This document shows, in pieces, positions 7,993 through 16,195 of a stretch of 38,857 bases of DNA. Within the stretch, counting starts at the first letter, position 1. Each line of letters begins with the position of its first letter. A program made the position numbers and the translations under genes. Source of the stretch: SAR202 cluster bacterium (GTDB taxonomy: Bacteria > Chloroflexota > Dehalococcoidia > UBA3495); NCBI GenBank assembly GCA_009392775.1, contig VFFT01000135.1:1-38857 (forward strand). Reading direction: 5' to 3'. Under the pieces are notes generated by a model. That model was given only the letters and a program-made list of their open reading frames with translations. It had not been told where the DNA came from and searched no databases.

Positions 7993-8305
7993 CTATCTTT
8001 TTTTCCACTATCTTCCAAAATTCTTTTAAAAACTCTTCTTTATACGAAACCTTGATAACTTTCAAAGGAATTCGCCATGTCTCAATCCCTTGTGAGGCAA
8101 GAATCTCATCACGTTTTTTATCTCTCTTAGAGAGATGTAACGGACCATCTATCTCGATAGCCAAATTTAAATCAGGGACATATACGTCCACTACATATGG
8201 AGGAAAATCTTCCTGAGGATTAGCCCCTATACCAGTATCTCGAACCCAATTAAGAACCATAAGTTCTTGTGGGGTATCCTTCTTACTTAATTCCCCTCTA
8301 GGCAT
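7985..8305 (-). CDS. Vsr/DUF559-like restriction-fold endonuclease, 106 aa
   Basis: A compact nuclease core is visible: FPPYVVD40VYVPDLNLAIE51ID53GPLH57 with a following basic helix LSKRDKKRDEIL and GIETWRIP strand. This D...ExD-GxxH arrangement is that of small Vsr/DUF559-type PD-(D/E)XK endonucleases. It lies directly before the RecB/Cas4-like gene and overlaps it by eight bases, so the two may act together as nickase and exonuclease. That pairing is inference. Substrate specificity cannot be read from sequence. Confidence 0.82.
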   Translation of the reverse strand: MPRGELSKKDTPQELMVLNWVRDTGIGANPQEDFPPYVVDVYVPDLNLAIEIDGPLHLSKRDKKRDEILASQGIETWRIPLKVIKVSYKEEFLKEFWKIVEKKIDA

Positions 8306-8790
8306 TAATCAATGCGTTTCATTGTAGGGTTATTGGTATCCCAACTACTTGGGTCAGGGCTGCCCGCCCTATTCGTAAGCCCACCTCGTTGCAAAGCGTT
8401 ACCTAACATAAGGTCTACGTCCTCACCATCGCTTAGATTCGCTAAAAGACTTTGAGGATTCTCCTCTAACTCTTCAACACCTACTCCCGCATTAGATATA
8501 TCTGTTGTATCTACCGGATCGTTAACTGCTGCCTTAGGTCTGCGACCACGCTTCTTTTTAGGCTTCATTCTCTTAGACGGCTCTTTACCAAGCTCTTCTG
8601 AGATGATAGAAGTCATCTGCACAAAAAGTTTTCGGTAAGACTCCCTCATCCTATTAGAGAAATCGTCAGCAAGAACCTCCGCAAGTTCGGGATCTTGGGT
8701 GTACACACTCTCTAATAAAGATACAAAAGAAGTCAGTTGTCTTCCTATATCATCACCTAATTCAGCTACACTTCTATTACCTTGCGTCAT
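8305..8790 (-). CDS. AT-hook-containing hypothetical protein, 161 aa
   Basis: The N-terminal half (about 1-70) is helical and acidic. A strongly basic run MKPKKKRGRRPKAA at about residues 76-89 contains the AT-hook-like core RGRRP, a minor-groove DNA-binding element. The C-terminal half is polar, acidic and probably disordered (ELEENPQSLLANLSDGEDVDL). I do not recognise the fold. It lies between recA and the nuclease genes and starts with an ATGA overlap, so it may be a recombination or replication accessory DNA-binding protein. Confidence 0.75.
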   Translation of the reverse strand: MTQGNRSVAELGDDIGRQLTSFVSLLESVYTQDPELAEVLADDFSNRMRESYRKLFVQMTSIISEELGKEPSKRMKPKKKRGRRPKAAVNDPVDTTDISNAGVGVEELEENPQSLLANLSDGEDVDLMLGNALQRGGLTNRAGSPDPSSWDTNNPTMKRID

Positions 8791-9725
8791 AATTCCTTCT
8801 CCACTTCTAACTTAACCTTACCTAACAAATCATCTTCTTCTTTAAGAAGATTTATAAAATTCTCTCGTCCTACCGCCGATGTTTCTCCAAAAGAATACTT
8901 CGGACCTGACCTCGTAATAATTCCGACATCGATAGCTACGCTGAATAACTCAGCTATTTCATCTGCTTGCCCCGAATAATAGAATGGTACAGAACAAGTC
9001 AAATTAGGCATATGGGTTTTATTTTTTTCTGTACGAGCATCGATATTAAATCCCTCATCCCTAATGGTTTCTCCTCTTTTTACTCGTACCATAATTCTAC
9101 TAAAGAACTCTTGCCCTTTACCGCCGGGTAATGCGTCTCTAACGATGTATCCACCGATACCCGCACGTATTTGATTAATCAAAATAACCGAGGTCTTTTT
9201 ATTTACAGGAGGTAACTTCCTAAATAACTTATTCATTAATCGAGCATGAACTCCCATAAACTGATCATCCATACCGCCTGCCGCTTCTGCAGTAGGTAAT
9301 AGAGCAGCAATAGAATCTAATACCACTAAATCAACCTCTGCCTCACACAATGCCAAAAGAATATCTAAGGCTATCTCTCCTGTATCAGGACGCGACACAA
9401 CTAAGTTCTCAACGTCTACGCCGATAAGTTCAGCCCACACAGGATCATACGAATACTCTGCATCAATAAATCCACAAGACATTCCTTGTGATTGAGCATA
9501 CGCAATAGCCCTCTGTGCTAAATATGTCTTACCGCTACTTTGATATCCGAATAACTCAACGACTGACTGCCTAGGAAGACCGCCACCAAGCATTTGATCA
9601 AAGGCAGGCATTCCAGTAGAAATGCGATCCATATGAAGAGACTCTGCATTACCAAACGTTATATTTGTTTTTAAACTTTTATTGATGGAAGCTAATATGC
9701 GTTCCATATCTTTATTAGACTTCAA
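8787..9725 (-). CDS. RecA/UvsX-family recombinase, 312 aa
   Basis: An ATP-dependent strand-exchange protein. Seen directly: Walker A GYQSSGKT (residues 60-67), catalytic E90 region DAEYSYD, Walker B DLVVLD137S, ILINQ185 and a following mobile loop GGKGQEFFSR. The sequence is short compared with E. coli RecA (353 aa) and lacks most of its C-terminal domain, as is usual for phage recombinases. The start is probably TTG 9725 with GGGGAG seven bases upstream, overlapping the end of the polymerase gene; an ATG at 9707 lacks a good ribosome-binding site. It ends in TGA inside the next ATG. Confidence 0.95.
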   Translation of the reverse strand: MKSNKDMERILASINKSLKTNITFGNAESLHMDRISTGMPAFDQMLGGGLPRQSVVELFGYQSSGKTYLAQRAIAYAQSQGMSCGFIDAEYSYDPVWAELIGVDVENLVVSRPDTGEIALDILLALCEAEVDLVVLDSIAALLPTAEAAGGMDDQFMGVHARLMNKLFRKLPPVNKKTSVILINQIRAGIGGYIVRDALPGGKGQEFFSRIMVRVKRGETIRDEGFNIDARTEKNKTHMPNLTCSVPFYYSGQADEIAELFSVAIDVGIITRSGPKYSFGETSAVGRENFINLLKEEDDLLGKVKLEVEKEL

Positions 9726-11451
9726 CTAAATCTCCCCAACTCTTTTCACTATGTAAAACATCTACTGACATCGGCATACTAAATGAGAAATTTTCCATTA
9801 TCTTATGAATTTGTGGTATCTGACTCTCATCGATATCATCAAATAACATCTGATCATGAACAGTATTTCTAATCTTTCCGCCATTTTCCTTTAAATATTT
9901 ATGTGCTCGGTACAGACTAATCTTCATACAATCACCTGCTGTACCTTGAACAACATAATTAACAGCCACATAAGGACGTTCTCTATCCACACGTAGTCTA
10001 CGACCAAACAAAGTCTTTACCTCACCATCCTTCTCACCTTTAGAAATAGTGTTATCAACATATCTCTTTATCTCTGGATATGCTTTCCAGAAATTAGCAA
10101 GAAATCCTTTAGCTGCAGGAACGGAACTTTCTAAATTCTTAGCTAGAGTTCCCGGTCCGATGCAATAGATAACCCCGAAGTTAACTCTTTTACCCATCGA
10201 CCTTTGTTTATCAGTCACCTTGTCGAAAGGAATATTAAACATATTCGCAGCAGTCATACGGTGAAGATCAGTATTGTTATTAAATCCATCAATCATGCTT
10301 CTTTGCTTAGAAACATGAGCCATAATTCGTAATTCCATCTGACTGTAGTCCATATCATAAAAATGATTATCAGGAATAAAAATTCCTCTCATTCGATCAT
10401 CTTTAGGAATATTCTGAAGGTTAGGCTCAGAGGAGCTTAATCTACCTGTAACAGTCCCACACGCATTCCATCTAGGATGTATGCGACCATTTTGTTGTTT
10501 CTTTAAAAACGGTTCTAAATAAGTTCCAACTAATTTATCCAACCCACGCCACTTCAATACAAGGCTAACTACCTTACTACCAATAGGATGATTTATATTC
10601 TCTAAATCTTCTTTAGCTGTAGAAGGTCTTCCAGATGCAGTAGTCTTTGCTACAGGAACACCAAGCCGACCATATAGATAATCCCCTAACTTCTGAGAAC
10701 TACTAATCTCTAAAGGCTTACCTACTATCTCGAATATCTCATCCTCAATAGATCGTTTCTCTAAGATCATATCTCTACGAAGATTGTCAGTTCTCTCAAT
10801 ATCTAAACGAATTCCTTCTTTTTCCATCCCATAAATAATGGGAATTAAATTCATTTCAAGATTAAAAAGCTGTGAATTGTTTTCTCTAACTGTAGGAACA
10901 AAAAGTTCTGCTAATGTTTTAGTTAAAACAACATCATTTGTAGCGTAATCATCCATCATATTAGAAGGTATACGAGAGTAATCCTTAATACGATACTGTC
11001 TTTTATAGTCATCTATAACGTCTTCGTGATAAGAAGCTACCGGACCAAATACAGCCTCACCCCAATCTTTTAAAGAGTGGCTCATTCTATTGTGATATAG
11101 ATGTGCCACACGCATGGTATCTATAATCTTTTTAGGAGGTTCTACCCCATAAGACTCTCTAATCATATGCATATCAAACTCAGCGTTGTGATATACGAAA
11201 GTCTTATCACTCTCAAAAATAGCTTGTAGTAAGCGAGTAATATTATCTAAACCGTCTCTATCATTACGAAGAAACACACATTGTTGATCCCATGCAATAG
11301 CTACGCCAAATGCTCTAGCACCTGCGTCCCAAGACAGCCCTGTAGTTTCTGTATCTACTGCAACATACTCATCCTTACTTTGAAGAATAGCTTGTCTTAT
11401 TACATCGATATCAGTTTGCGATTTTGTGTAAGAGGGTAATTGTCGAACCAT
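9715..11451 (-). CDS. Family A DNA polymerase with 3'-5' exonuclease, 578 aa
   Basis: The replicative polymerase. The proofreading domain has D33-x-E35 (VDTET), NAEFD93 and YATND173. The polymerase domain has motif A MDYSQMELR with D368, the O-helix RSMGKRVNFGVIYC with R417, K421 and F425, and motif C VHD533Q. No 5'-3' exonuclease domain is present. F425 matches E. coli Phe762; in marine phages that residue varies between Phe, Tyr and Leu and has been linked to lifestyle. Motif C ends in Gln where many relatives have Glu. Its first 41 bases overlap the end of the sliding clamp gene, so the two are translationally coupled. Confidence 0.96.
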   Translation of the reverse strand: MVRQLPSYTKSQTDIDVIRQAILQSKDEYVAVDTETTGLSWDAGARAFGVAIAWDQQCVFLRNDRDGLDNITRLLQAIFESDKTFVYHNAEFDMHMIRESYGVEPPKKIIDTMRVAHLYHNRMSHSLKDWGEAVFGPVASYHEDVIDDYKRQYRIKDYSRIPSNMMDDYATNDVVLTKTLAELFVPTVRENNSQLFNLEMNLIPIIYGMEKEGIRLDIERTDNLRRDMILEKRSIEDEIFEIVGKPLEISSSQKLGDYLYGRLGVPVAKTTASGRPSTAKEDLENINHPIGSKVVSLVLKWRGLDKLVGTYLEPFLKKQQNGRIHPRWNACGTVTGRLSSSEPNLQNIPKDDRMRGIFIPDNHFYDMDYSQMELRIMAHVSKQRSMIDGFNNNTDLHRMTAANMFNIPFDKVTDKQRSMGKRVNFGVIYCIGPGTLAKNLESSVPAAKGFLANFWKAYPEIKRYVDNTISKGEKDGEVKTLFGRRLRVDRERPYVAVNYVVQGTAGDCMKISLYRAHKYLKENGGKIRNTVHDQMLFDDIDESQIPQIHKIMENFSFSMPMSVDVLHSEKSWGDLVEV

Positions 11452-12475
11452 CTGTTGTCATCCATAACATGCCAGTTTTTTGTTGTCTAACTTCTATATC
11501 AACACCAAGAGGTGCGAGACATTGTATTAATAGGTTTGAAGATAATGTCACATCATCAAACTCGGAGATATCTTTGGCAGTTTCTAAATATATGTCGCTC
11601 TCCATACGACTATCAGCAAAATTAATATTAATCGATCCATCTACGCTACCAAGAGTAATCAGATCGCCATTACTTATATTATCCCCTAAACGAATAGAGT
11701 CCATAAAATCTTTTTTATCACATCTGAATAATAATTCACCCTGCGACTTAACTAATGGTTGAACTTGTGCATGGGGAAAAGACCCATTAAATGATGTAGT
11801 TAATGCTTTTGCACCATAATCGGTATCTATAATCACATGACCTTTTTCATTTAATCCGACCCTAGTGCCAGTACTTGAGAATATCTTTGATAAAGGCTCA
11901 ACACACGAATCAGGCAACATGACATCTAAGTCAAAAGAATAAGCAGAATCTAATTCAAACTCTTTATAAAAGAGCCTAGTGCCATCAGTAGCCATAATAT
12001 ACACACCAGAATCGCTTTTATTGAAATAAACACAAGTCAAATTTACTTGATGTTCTGATTTCGCAATAAACTTACGAGCCACTAAGAATGAATTAAAAAA
12101 ATCTGATGGTACTTCTACTAAATCTCCGTCAGGTTCTTGAGGTATGGAATCAGTAAATGCATCCATAAACTGTAACCTAACGTTAGAACGACCACCTTTT
12201 ACCGTAATAGACTTCTCATTCATCTTTAAATCAATAGTATCTGCAGATAATCGAGATACCACGTTATGGAAATCGTCTCCATTTACAGCAAAAAACTTCT
12301 CTTCTACCTCACCACCAAGAGAAACGCTCTCCCATACGGAGAGATATCCTTCCTGATAAAGGTTTAAAGTGTCGCCTTTAAATATGCCGACTAAGGGATC
12401 TGGTGTACTCCGTTTGACGCTCTGACGTAAGTTCGCCAGAGCATCTTCGAGAGCAGGTCTTGCTACTTCTACCAA
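11411..12475 (-). CDS. DnaN-like sliding clamp (beta clamp), 354 aa
   Basis: Length and layout match bacterial beta clamps (three repeated domains in about 366 aa). Landmarks are YIMATDGTRLFYKEF, the equivalent of the conserved ATDGHRLA at the second domain, NGSFPHAQVQPLV near the FPDYxxVIP motif, and a C-terminal TGMLWMTTDGSTITLLHK beta hairpin in place of the usual YMVMPMRL. Similarity is diffuse and by eye. It would tether the adjacent polymerase to DNA. Start is TTG 12475, inside the preceding gene's last codons, with GAGG ten bases upstream; no ATG lies nearby. TGA stop. Confidence 0.85.
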   Translation of the reverse strand: MVEVARPALEDALANLRQSVKRSTPDPLVGIFKGDTLNLYQEGYLSVWESVSLGGEVEEKFFAVNGDDFHNVVSRLSADTIDLKMNEKSITVKGGRSNVRLQFMDAFTDSIPQEPDGDLVEVPSDFFNSFLVARKFIAKSEHQVNLTCVYFNKSDSGVYIMATDGTRLFYKEFELDSAYSFDLDVMLPDSCVEPLSKIFSSTGTRVGLNEKGHVIIDTDYGAKALTTSFNGSFPHAQVQPLVKSQGELLFRCDKKDFMDSIRLGDNISNGDLITLGSVDGSININFADSRMESDIYLETAKDISEFDDVTLSSNLLIQCLAPLGVDIEVRQQKTGMLWMTTDGSTITLLHKIAN

Positions 12476-12885
12476 TCGTCGTCATCCTCATCGTCTTCGG
12501 TACTCGCAACTGGAGCATCCTCGACAGTAGTAGTGTCTGTAGATTCAACAAGGGCTGACTCCGCAACAGGAGCAGATGTAGCCATACCGTCCATTCGAGT
12601 TTTTAACTCATCTATCTTTTTTCTTAGCTCAATAATGACTTCTTCTTTCTCTATAACTTCTGAAGTTTCAACAATCTGTATCATCGCCTGTTCAACCTCA
12701 GAATAGGTATAGTGGATACCCTGTAGAGCCATCTTTACCTGATTCTCTACGCCTTCGGTATTGTAATTACCATCTGCGTCCTGAGTCTCGATATCAGATA
12801 TAGCCAGTTCGGGACGGAAAAAGTTATAACCGCCACCAGTTGCCATCTTTAATGTCATCCCTAATGTGATATTTATTTTCGCCAT
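12469..12885 (-). CDS. Hypothetical replication-cluster protein with acidic tail, 138 aa
   Basis: Residues 1-60 look folded (MAKINITLGMTLKMATGGGYNFFRPELAISDIE). Residues about 60-98 form a charged coiled coil (VIEKEEVIIELRKKIDELKTRM), and the end is an acidic tail EDDEDDDDW. Acidic tails with a terminal aromatic residue are used by single-stranded DNA-binding proteins to recruit partners, so a mediator or SSB-like accessory role is possible, but I do not recognise the family. The ribosome-binding site GAGGA lies inside the end of the upstream SSB-like gene. Confidence 0.72.
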   Translation of the reverse strand: MAKINITLGMTLKMATGGGYNFFRPELAISDIETQDADGNYNTEGVENQVKMALQGIHYTYSEVEQAMIQIVETSEVIEKEEVIIELRKKIDELKTRMDGMATSAPVAESALVESTDTTTVEDAPVASTEDDEDDDDW

Positions 12886-12887
12886 CT

Positions 12888-13703
12888 TTAAAATTCCTCC
12901 TCGAAGTTAGCCATTTTCTCAAAAGCATCGTCTTCGACTTCTTGTTCTTTCTTCTTAGCGGCAGACTCAAGCACAGGGAAATCAATCTCTGTAATCTTTT
13001 GGGCGCTAATATCAATCATGGGAGGAAAATCTGCTGTAATAACAGCTAGCTGTTCATCAAAGTTAGGAACCTTGATATCACTTGCTACCAACTTATAACG
13101 AACCTGACCCTCTCTAAAAGAACGTCTATATTCATAGACCTTATCTAAGATAGTGCCGCGACGTTTAAAATCATCGGATAAGTCCGTCCAAGTTCCGGGT
13201 GAGAGTTCAAGAACCTGCGGTTGCAGCTTCGTCTCACGGAAATAAACTTGACGACCTACTTCTACGGACTTCCAATCTTGAGTCCATTCTCTCTGTTCCT
13301 TAATATCAGGATTAGACTCGAGATGATAAGTACCATAATGCATGACGTAATATCTAAATCTATTACGTAACTGCGGACGTCCATTCTCATCATTGAGGTC
13401 AGGATTGGCACAATGTACACAAGGCTCCTCAAACACCCGACCTTCTACATTGTTAGCAGAGGCATCACTACAAAACTCATACGATGTAAAAGTCTTACCT
13501 GATGCGGACACGGATGGAACAGAATGGAATAAAGTCTTATCACCATCATCACAATCTTGCAAAAACTTAATTACTGCAAACTCTTCGTTATGTCTCAGTC
13601 GTACATGGTTTCGCCACAAACTCTTTGAATCAGAGAACTGTGTCGTTGTGTTCCTTGCACTACCTTGATCATCACTTACAAATAAATCACCAATTCGTGG
13701 CAT
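12888..13703 (-). CDS. Probable single-stranded DNA-binding protein, 271 aa
   Basis: The gene sits first after a promoter, before clamp and polymerase. The C-terminus is acidic with aromatic residues (EVEDDAFEKMANFEEEF), the protein-interaction tail of gp32 and gp2.5-type SSBs. A cysteine group C78, C95-VH-C98 could bind zinc, as in T4 gp32. The body has an OB-like mix of aromatic and basic residues (RFRYYVMHYGTYHLE, QVYFRETKLQPQVLEL). The call rests on context, tail and zinc-like cysteines, not a clear family match. AAGGAG lies eight bases before ATG 13703. Confidence 0.7.
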   Translation of the reverse strand: MPRIGDLFVSDDQGSARNTTTQFSDSKSLWRNHVRLRHNEEFAVIKFLQDCDDGDKTLFHSVPSVSASGKTFTSYEFCSDASANNVEGRVFEEPCVHCANPDLNDENGRPQLRNRFRYYVMHYGTYHLESNPDIKEQREWTQDWKSVEVGRQVYFRETKLQPQVLELSPGTWTDLSDDFKRRGTILDKVYEYRRSFREGQVRYKLVASDIKVPNFDEQLAVITADFPPMIDISAQKITEIDFPVLESAAKKKEQEVEDDAFEKMANFEEEF

Positions 13704-13737
13704 CTTACAAACTCCTTCAAAACTTACAAATTTATTT

Positions 13738-13757
13738 TACACTAAAAGTATAGTGTA
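13738..13757. promoter_or_regulatory. Palindromic operator candidate over the -10 of the SSB promoter
   Basis: On the minus strand TACACTA and TAGTGTA are perfect inverted repeats around a six-base centre TACTTT. The palindrome covers the -10 hexamer and the expected transcription start of the promoter at 13747-13776, the position where a repressor dimer would block initiation. It might also form a weak hairpin at the start of the transcript. Confidence 0.55.
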
Positions 13758-13776
13758 TGTTATCTACGTTTGTCAA
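13747..13776 (-). promoter_or_regulatory. Sigma70-type promoter for the SSB-clamp-polymerase gene run
   Basis: A consensus TTGACA (13771-13776) and TATACT (13747-13752) are separated by 18 bases in the 74-base gap between primase and SSB genes. The -35 lies within TTGACAAACGT, which recurs in the promoter before the helicase gene. It would drive the genes from 13703 leftwards. Confidence 0.7.
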
Positions 13777-13777
13777 A

Positions 13778-14671
13778 TTATATCCCAGACAACGATTCAA
13801 GATTTTGTCTAAGGGCAGCCATTTTAAAAAAACTATGAGTTCTCATATTCCTAAATGTCTTCACATCACCAAAATCTTTATGTCCGTCTGGTGCAAAGGT
13901 ATAAGAGATATGAAAACCGTACTTCATCAAAAGCTTTGTATTACGGTCTGCAATCCTTACACCACTAGAGTCACGATCAGGACAAAGAATTAGATTCCTA
14001 TTTAAACGACCTAATAACTTAATCTGACCGGGACTAATCGCCCCACCTAAAGTTGCTACGACATTCCTAACTCCTTTTGAATATGCGTTAAGAACATCAA
14101 ATACACCCTCAACTACAATAATTCCATCACTAGTTGGCTCTACAAGATCGAAAGGAAACAAAAGACCATCTCGATCTAAATTCACACTATTTAAATATTT
14201 AGGATTAGTTTTAATATTTCTTCTGACATAACCCTTTAATTCTTTATTCATATAAAGAGGAACGACAATCGCATCAAATGGGCGATGATATTTAATCTGA
14301 AACTCTTCTACCGTCTCATTTGATATACCTCTAGATGCCAGATATCCATTATCTGTAGCAAGAGGCAATGCCTCGACCTCAATCTCATCCTTCTTTGGTT
14401 CGGGTTCCTCATATCTAAGAGCCATAGGAAACATGGCTACATATCTAGTAAATAAATCTTGGTCAGGCTTAATAGCTTTTAAAAAGCCATCCATCCCATT
14501 AGAACCTTTTACACATCCACCAAAACAATGATATTTACCAGTTCTATAATTCACCGCTAATGACGCATTGTTGTCATCATGAAGAGGGCAATACATCATT
14601 AACTCACCGTTACGAGTCTCACGAAGTACTTTTAATCCTGCCTCTTTCTCTAAAAAATCTCTAACTTCCAT
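13778..14671 (-). CDS. DnaG-like primase (CHC2 zinc finger plus TOPRIM), 297 aa
   Basis: It makes RNA primers with the adjacent helicase. The N-terminal zinc finger is visible as C28PLH31 ... KYHC49FGGC53. The TOPRIM part follows: GIIVVEGVFDVLNAY with the catalytic Glu, NVVATLGGAIS, and LILCPDRDSSGVRIA with the DxD metal site. Length is about half that of DnaG and lacks the C-terminal helicase-binding domain, as in many phage primases. I chose ATG 14671 (MEVRDFLEKEAGLK) with GAGG upstream; an in-frame TTG at 14707 would add 12 residues unlike the family. It overlaps the end of the small membrane ORF. Confidence 0.93.
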   Translation of the reverse strand: MEVRDFLEKEAGLKVLRETRNGELMMYCPLHDDNNASLAVNYRTGKYHCFGGCVKGSNGMDGFLKAIKPDQDLFTRYVAMFPMALRYEEPEPKKDEIEVEALPLATDNGYLASRGISNETVEEFQIKYHRPFDAIVVPLYMNKELKGYVRRNIKTNPKYLNSVNLDRDGLLFPFDLVEPTSDGIIVVEGVFDVLNAYSKGVRNVVATLGGAISPGQIKLLGRLNRNLILCPDRDSSGVRIADRNTKLLMKYGFHISYTFAPDGHKDFGDVKTFRNMRTHSFFKMAALRQNLESLSGI

Positions 14672-14813
14672 TAGTTGGGAACCTCGACAATATCTGAATA
14701 CAACCAAACGTCACTATCCCAAGAAAAGACAGTATAAAAAATGCCGATGTCCATGTTCCTATCAACGGATATAAAGTGTTCATCCACATCCCTAAAATAA
14801 CAAATCCCCAAAT
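14661..14813 (-). CDS. Small hydrophobic two-span ORF between helicase and primase genes
   Basis: A frame fills the space between the helicase stop (14830) and the primase start and overlaps the latter by eleven bases. It reads IWGFVILGMWMNTLYPLIG, then TSAFFILSFLGIVTFGCIQILSRFPTNGS, that is, two hydrophobic segments with a short turn. Start is uncertain: ATT 14813 has GGAG eight bases upstream, while ATG 14789 (42 aa) lacks a clear site. A longer reading of this frame to 15221 only overlaps the helicase gene and is not real. Possible small membrane protein, function unknown. Confidence 0.45.
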   Translation of the reverse strand: MWGFVILGMWMNTLYPLIGTWTSAFFILSFLGIVTFGCIQILSRFPTNGS

Positions 14814-14829
14814 TACTACCGCTCCTAAA

Positions 14830-16107
14830 CTAATCAATATCGTCAAAAGAAAAAGCCGCAAGATTAGTACTAGCTGTATCCCCAATAATGCCTTTATCAG
14901 CGTCAAACTGTATCGAAAAGGTTTCAGAAATAGGTTCACCGTTCCTACGAAGAGGAACACCGATTTCTCTAGCCAGAGGGGATATGTCAGACTGACCCAA
15001 CGCCAAGAGGTAATCAAGCCCTCTGTTAACCCCATAACCATGTGCCACATCGGTATGAGAAGGTACTCCTTCAGCTTTTGCACCTTCCCGATTTGTTTGG
15101 TGAGTGATAACCACCAAGCAGTTATTCTGAACTGCCACATTTTTAAGACTATAGACATTTGCTTCTGCTCCTTCCCAAATTGATCTAGCATGGGAAGGCA
15201 ACGACATTTGATAAATCCCATCTACAACAAGCAAATCAGGTTTAGTTTGAGTCGCTATTGCAGATATTTCCTCGGCTGATATAAGCCCAACATTCCCTGC
15301 CGAGTTAATTATTTGCCAATCTTTCCTATCTTGTCCTTGCCATTCCTTTAAAAAATTCTCATATGCGTCCTCATTCGGACCCGCCTGACCTATTTCAATC
15401 GCATTATACGAAAGATCATGACCTAATAACCGCCCCAAAATCACATCCGATCTAATCTCTAACTCTTCTAGAGATAATTCCGGTGACACAATAACTATCT
15501 TCTTACCCTCAAAATAATTCGCAGCAGCTAGTTTTAAAGCTAAATACGATTTTCCTACCTTCGTATCAGCCAAAATCATTACAATCTGTCCTTTTTTAAA
15601 GGAAACTCCCTTTGAATCTAATGGAGAGACACCTGTTGCGAAAACACTTTGGTTCTGTGCGGTATCTCTTCTTTGACGATAAGCCTCTAATCTATTCACA
15701 GGATCACGCGCATCCAACACCGTTTGATGTTGGTCCTCAGCTTGTACTAAATTTTGTAATCTTGATATTAAAAACGGTACTGCTTCCCGAGGAGTCTCCT
15801 CTAATACTTTTTGAGCAGTATAAAAATATGAATTTGCTTGAGAAGTTAAATGTATATCAAAGTATTTTTCCGATATATAGGAAAATTCTTGTCCGGGGGC
15901 TAAATCAAACTCAGGAAACTCTCCCTTAAATAACTCAGCATTAGGAGATTCCCCATACTGTGTAATGTAATCCCAGAGAAATTCCGCAATTTGCGGATAA
16001 TAGGGAAACTTAGTTCGATCAATATTATATTTTCTTCCTAAATCGACCAGATGTTCCGGTGTTTTTAGGGATGAGAGTAGTAGCCTCTCAGCCGTTTCAG
16101 GTTCCAT
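14830..16107 (-). CDS. DnaB-like replicative helicase, 425 aa
   Basis: A hexameric RecA-fold helicase that unwinds DNA ahead of the fork. Residues 1-125 are a helical N-terminal domain. The motor domain from about 155 has Walker A ADTKVGKS (180-187), the Glu motif IVIVSPELSLEEL (E210), Walker B DLLVVDGIYQMS, and sensor motif VVITHQTNREG, followed by a loop with GYGVNRGLDYLLAL. Length is typical. It is the first gene after the promoter at 16196-16225, with a leader of about 80 nt that holds an inverted repeat, and heads the replication run. Confidence 0.93.
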   Translation of the reverse strand: MEPETAERLLLSSLKTPEHLVDLGRKYNIDRTKFPYYPQIAEFLWDYITQYGESPNAELFKGEFPEFDLAPGQEFSYISEKYFDIHLTSQANSYFYTAQKVLEETPREAVPFLISRLQNLVQAEDQHQTVLDARDPVNRLEAYRQRRDTAQNQSVFATGVSPLDSKGVSFKKGQIVMILADTKVGKSYLALKLAAANYFEGKKIVIVSPELSLEELEIRSDVILGRLLGHDLSYNAIEIGQAGPNEDAYENFLKEWQGQDRKDWQIINSAGNVGLISAEEISAIATQTKPDLLVVDGIYQMSLPSHARSIWEGAEANVYSLKNVAVQNNCLVVITHQTNREGAKAEGVPSHTDVAHGYGVNRGLDYLLALGQSDISPLAREIGVPLRRNGEPISETFSIQFDADKGIIGDTASTNLAAFSFDDID

Positions 16108-16133
16108 TTGCAGCGCCTATTTATAAAATTGTT

Positions 16134-16170
16134 GGTACATTCACCGTTTGACGATGAACTCCGGTGTACC
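16134..16170. promoter_or_regulatory. Inverted repeat in the leader before the helicase gene
   Basis: Minus-strand arms GGTACA/TGTACC and inner arms CACCG/CGGTG enclose a loop of about 15 bases. The repeat lies between the promoter and the helicase start, 27 bases before ATG 16107. No U-run follows, so it is not an ordinary terminator. It may be an operator or an RNA hairpin that controls translation. Confidence 0.45.
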
Positions 16171-16195
16171 ATCAATCAATGGGATAATAATCCTA

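Noticed and set aside
14661..15221. A 186-codon hydrophobic minus-strand frame
   Set aside because: Most of it lies inside the helicase gene in another frame; only the last 50 codons, beyond the helicase stop, could be a gene.
16134..16170. Rho-independent terminator after the giant gene
   Set aside because: The hairpin is downstream of a strong promoter and has no following U-run.
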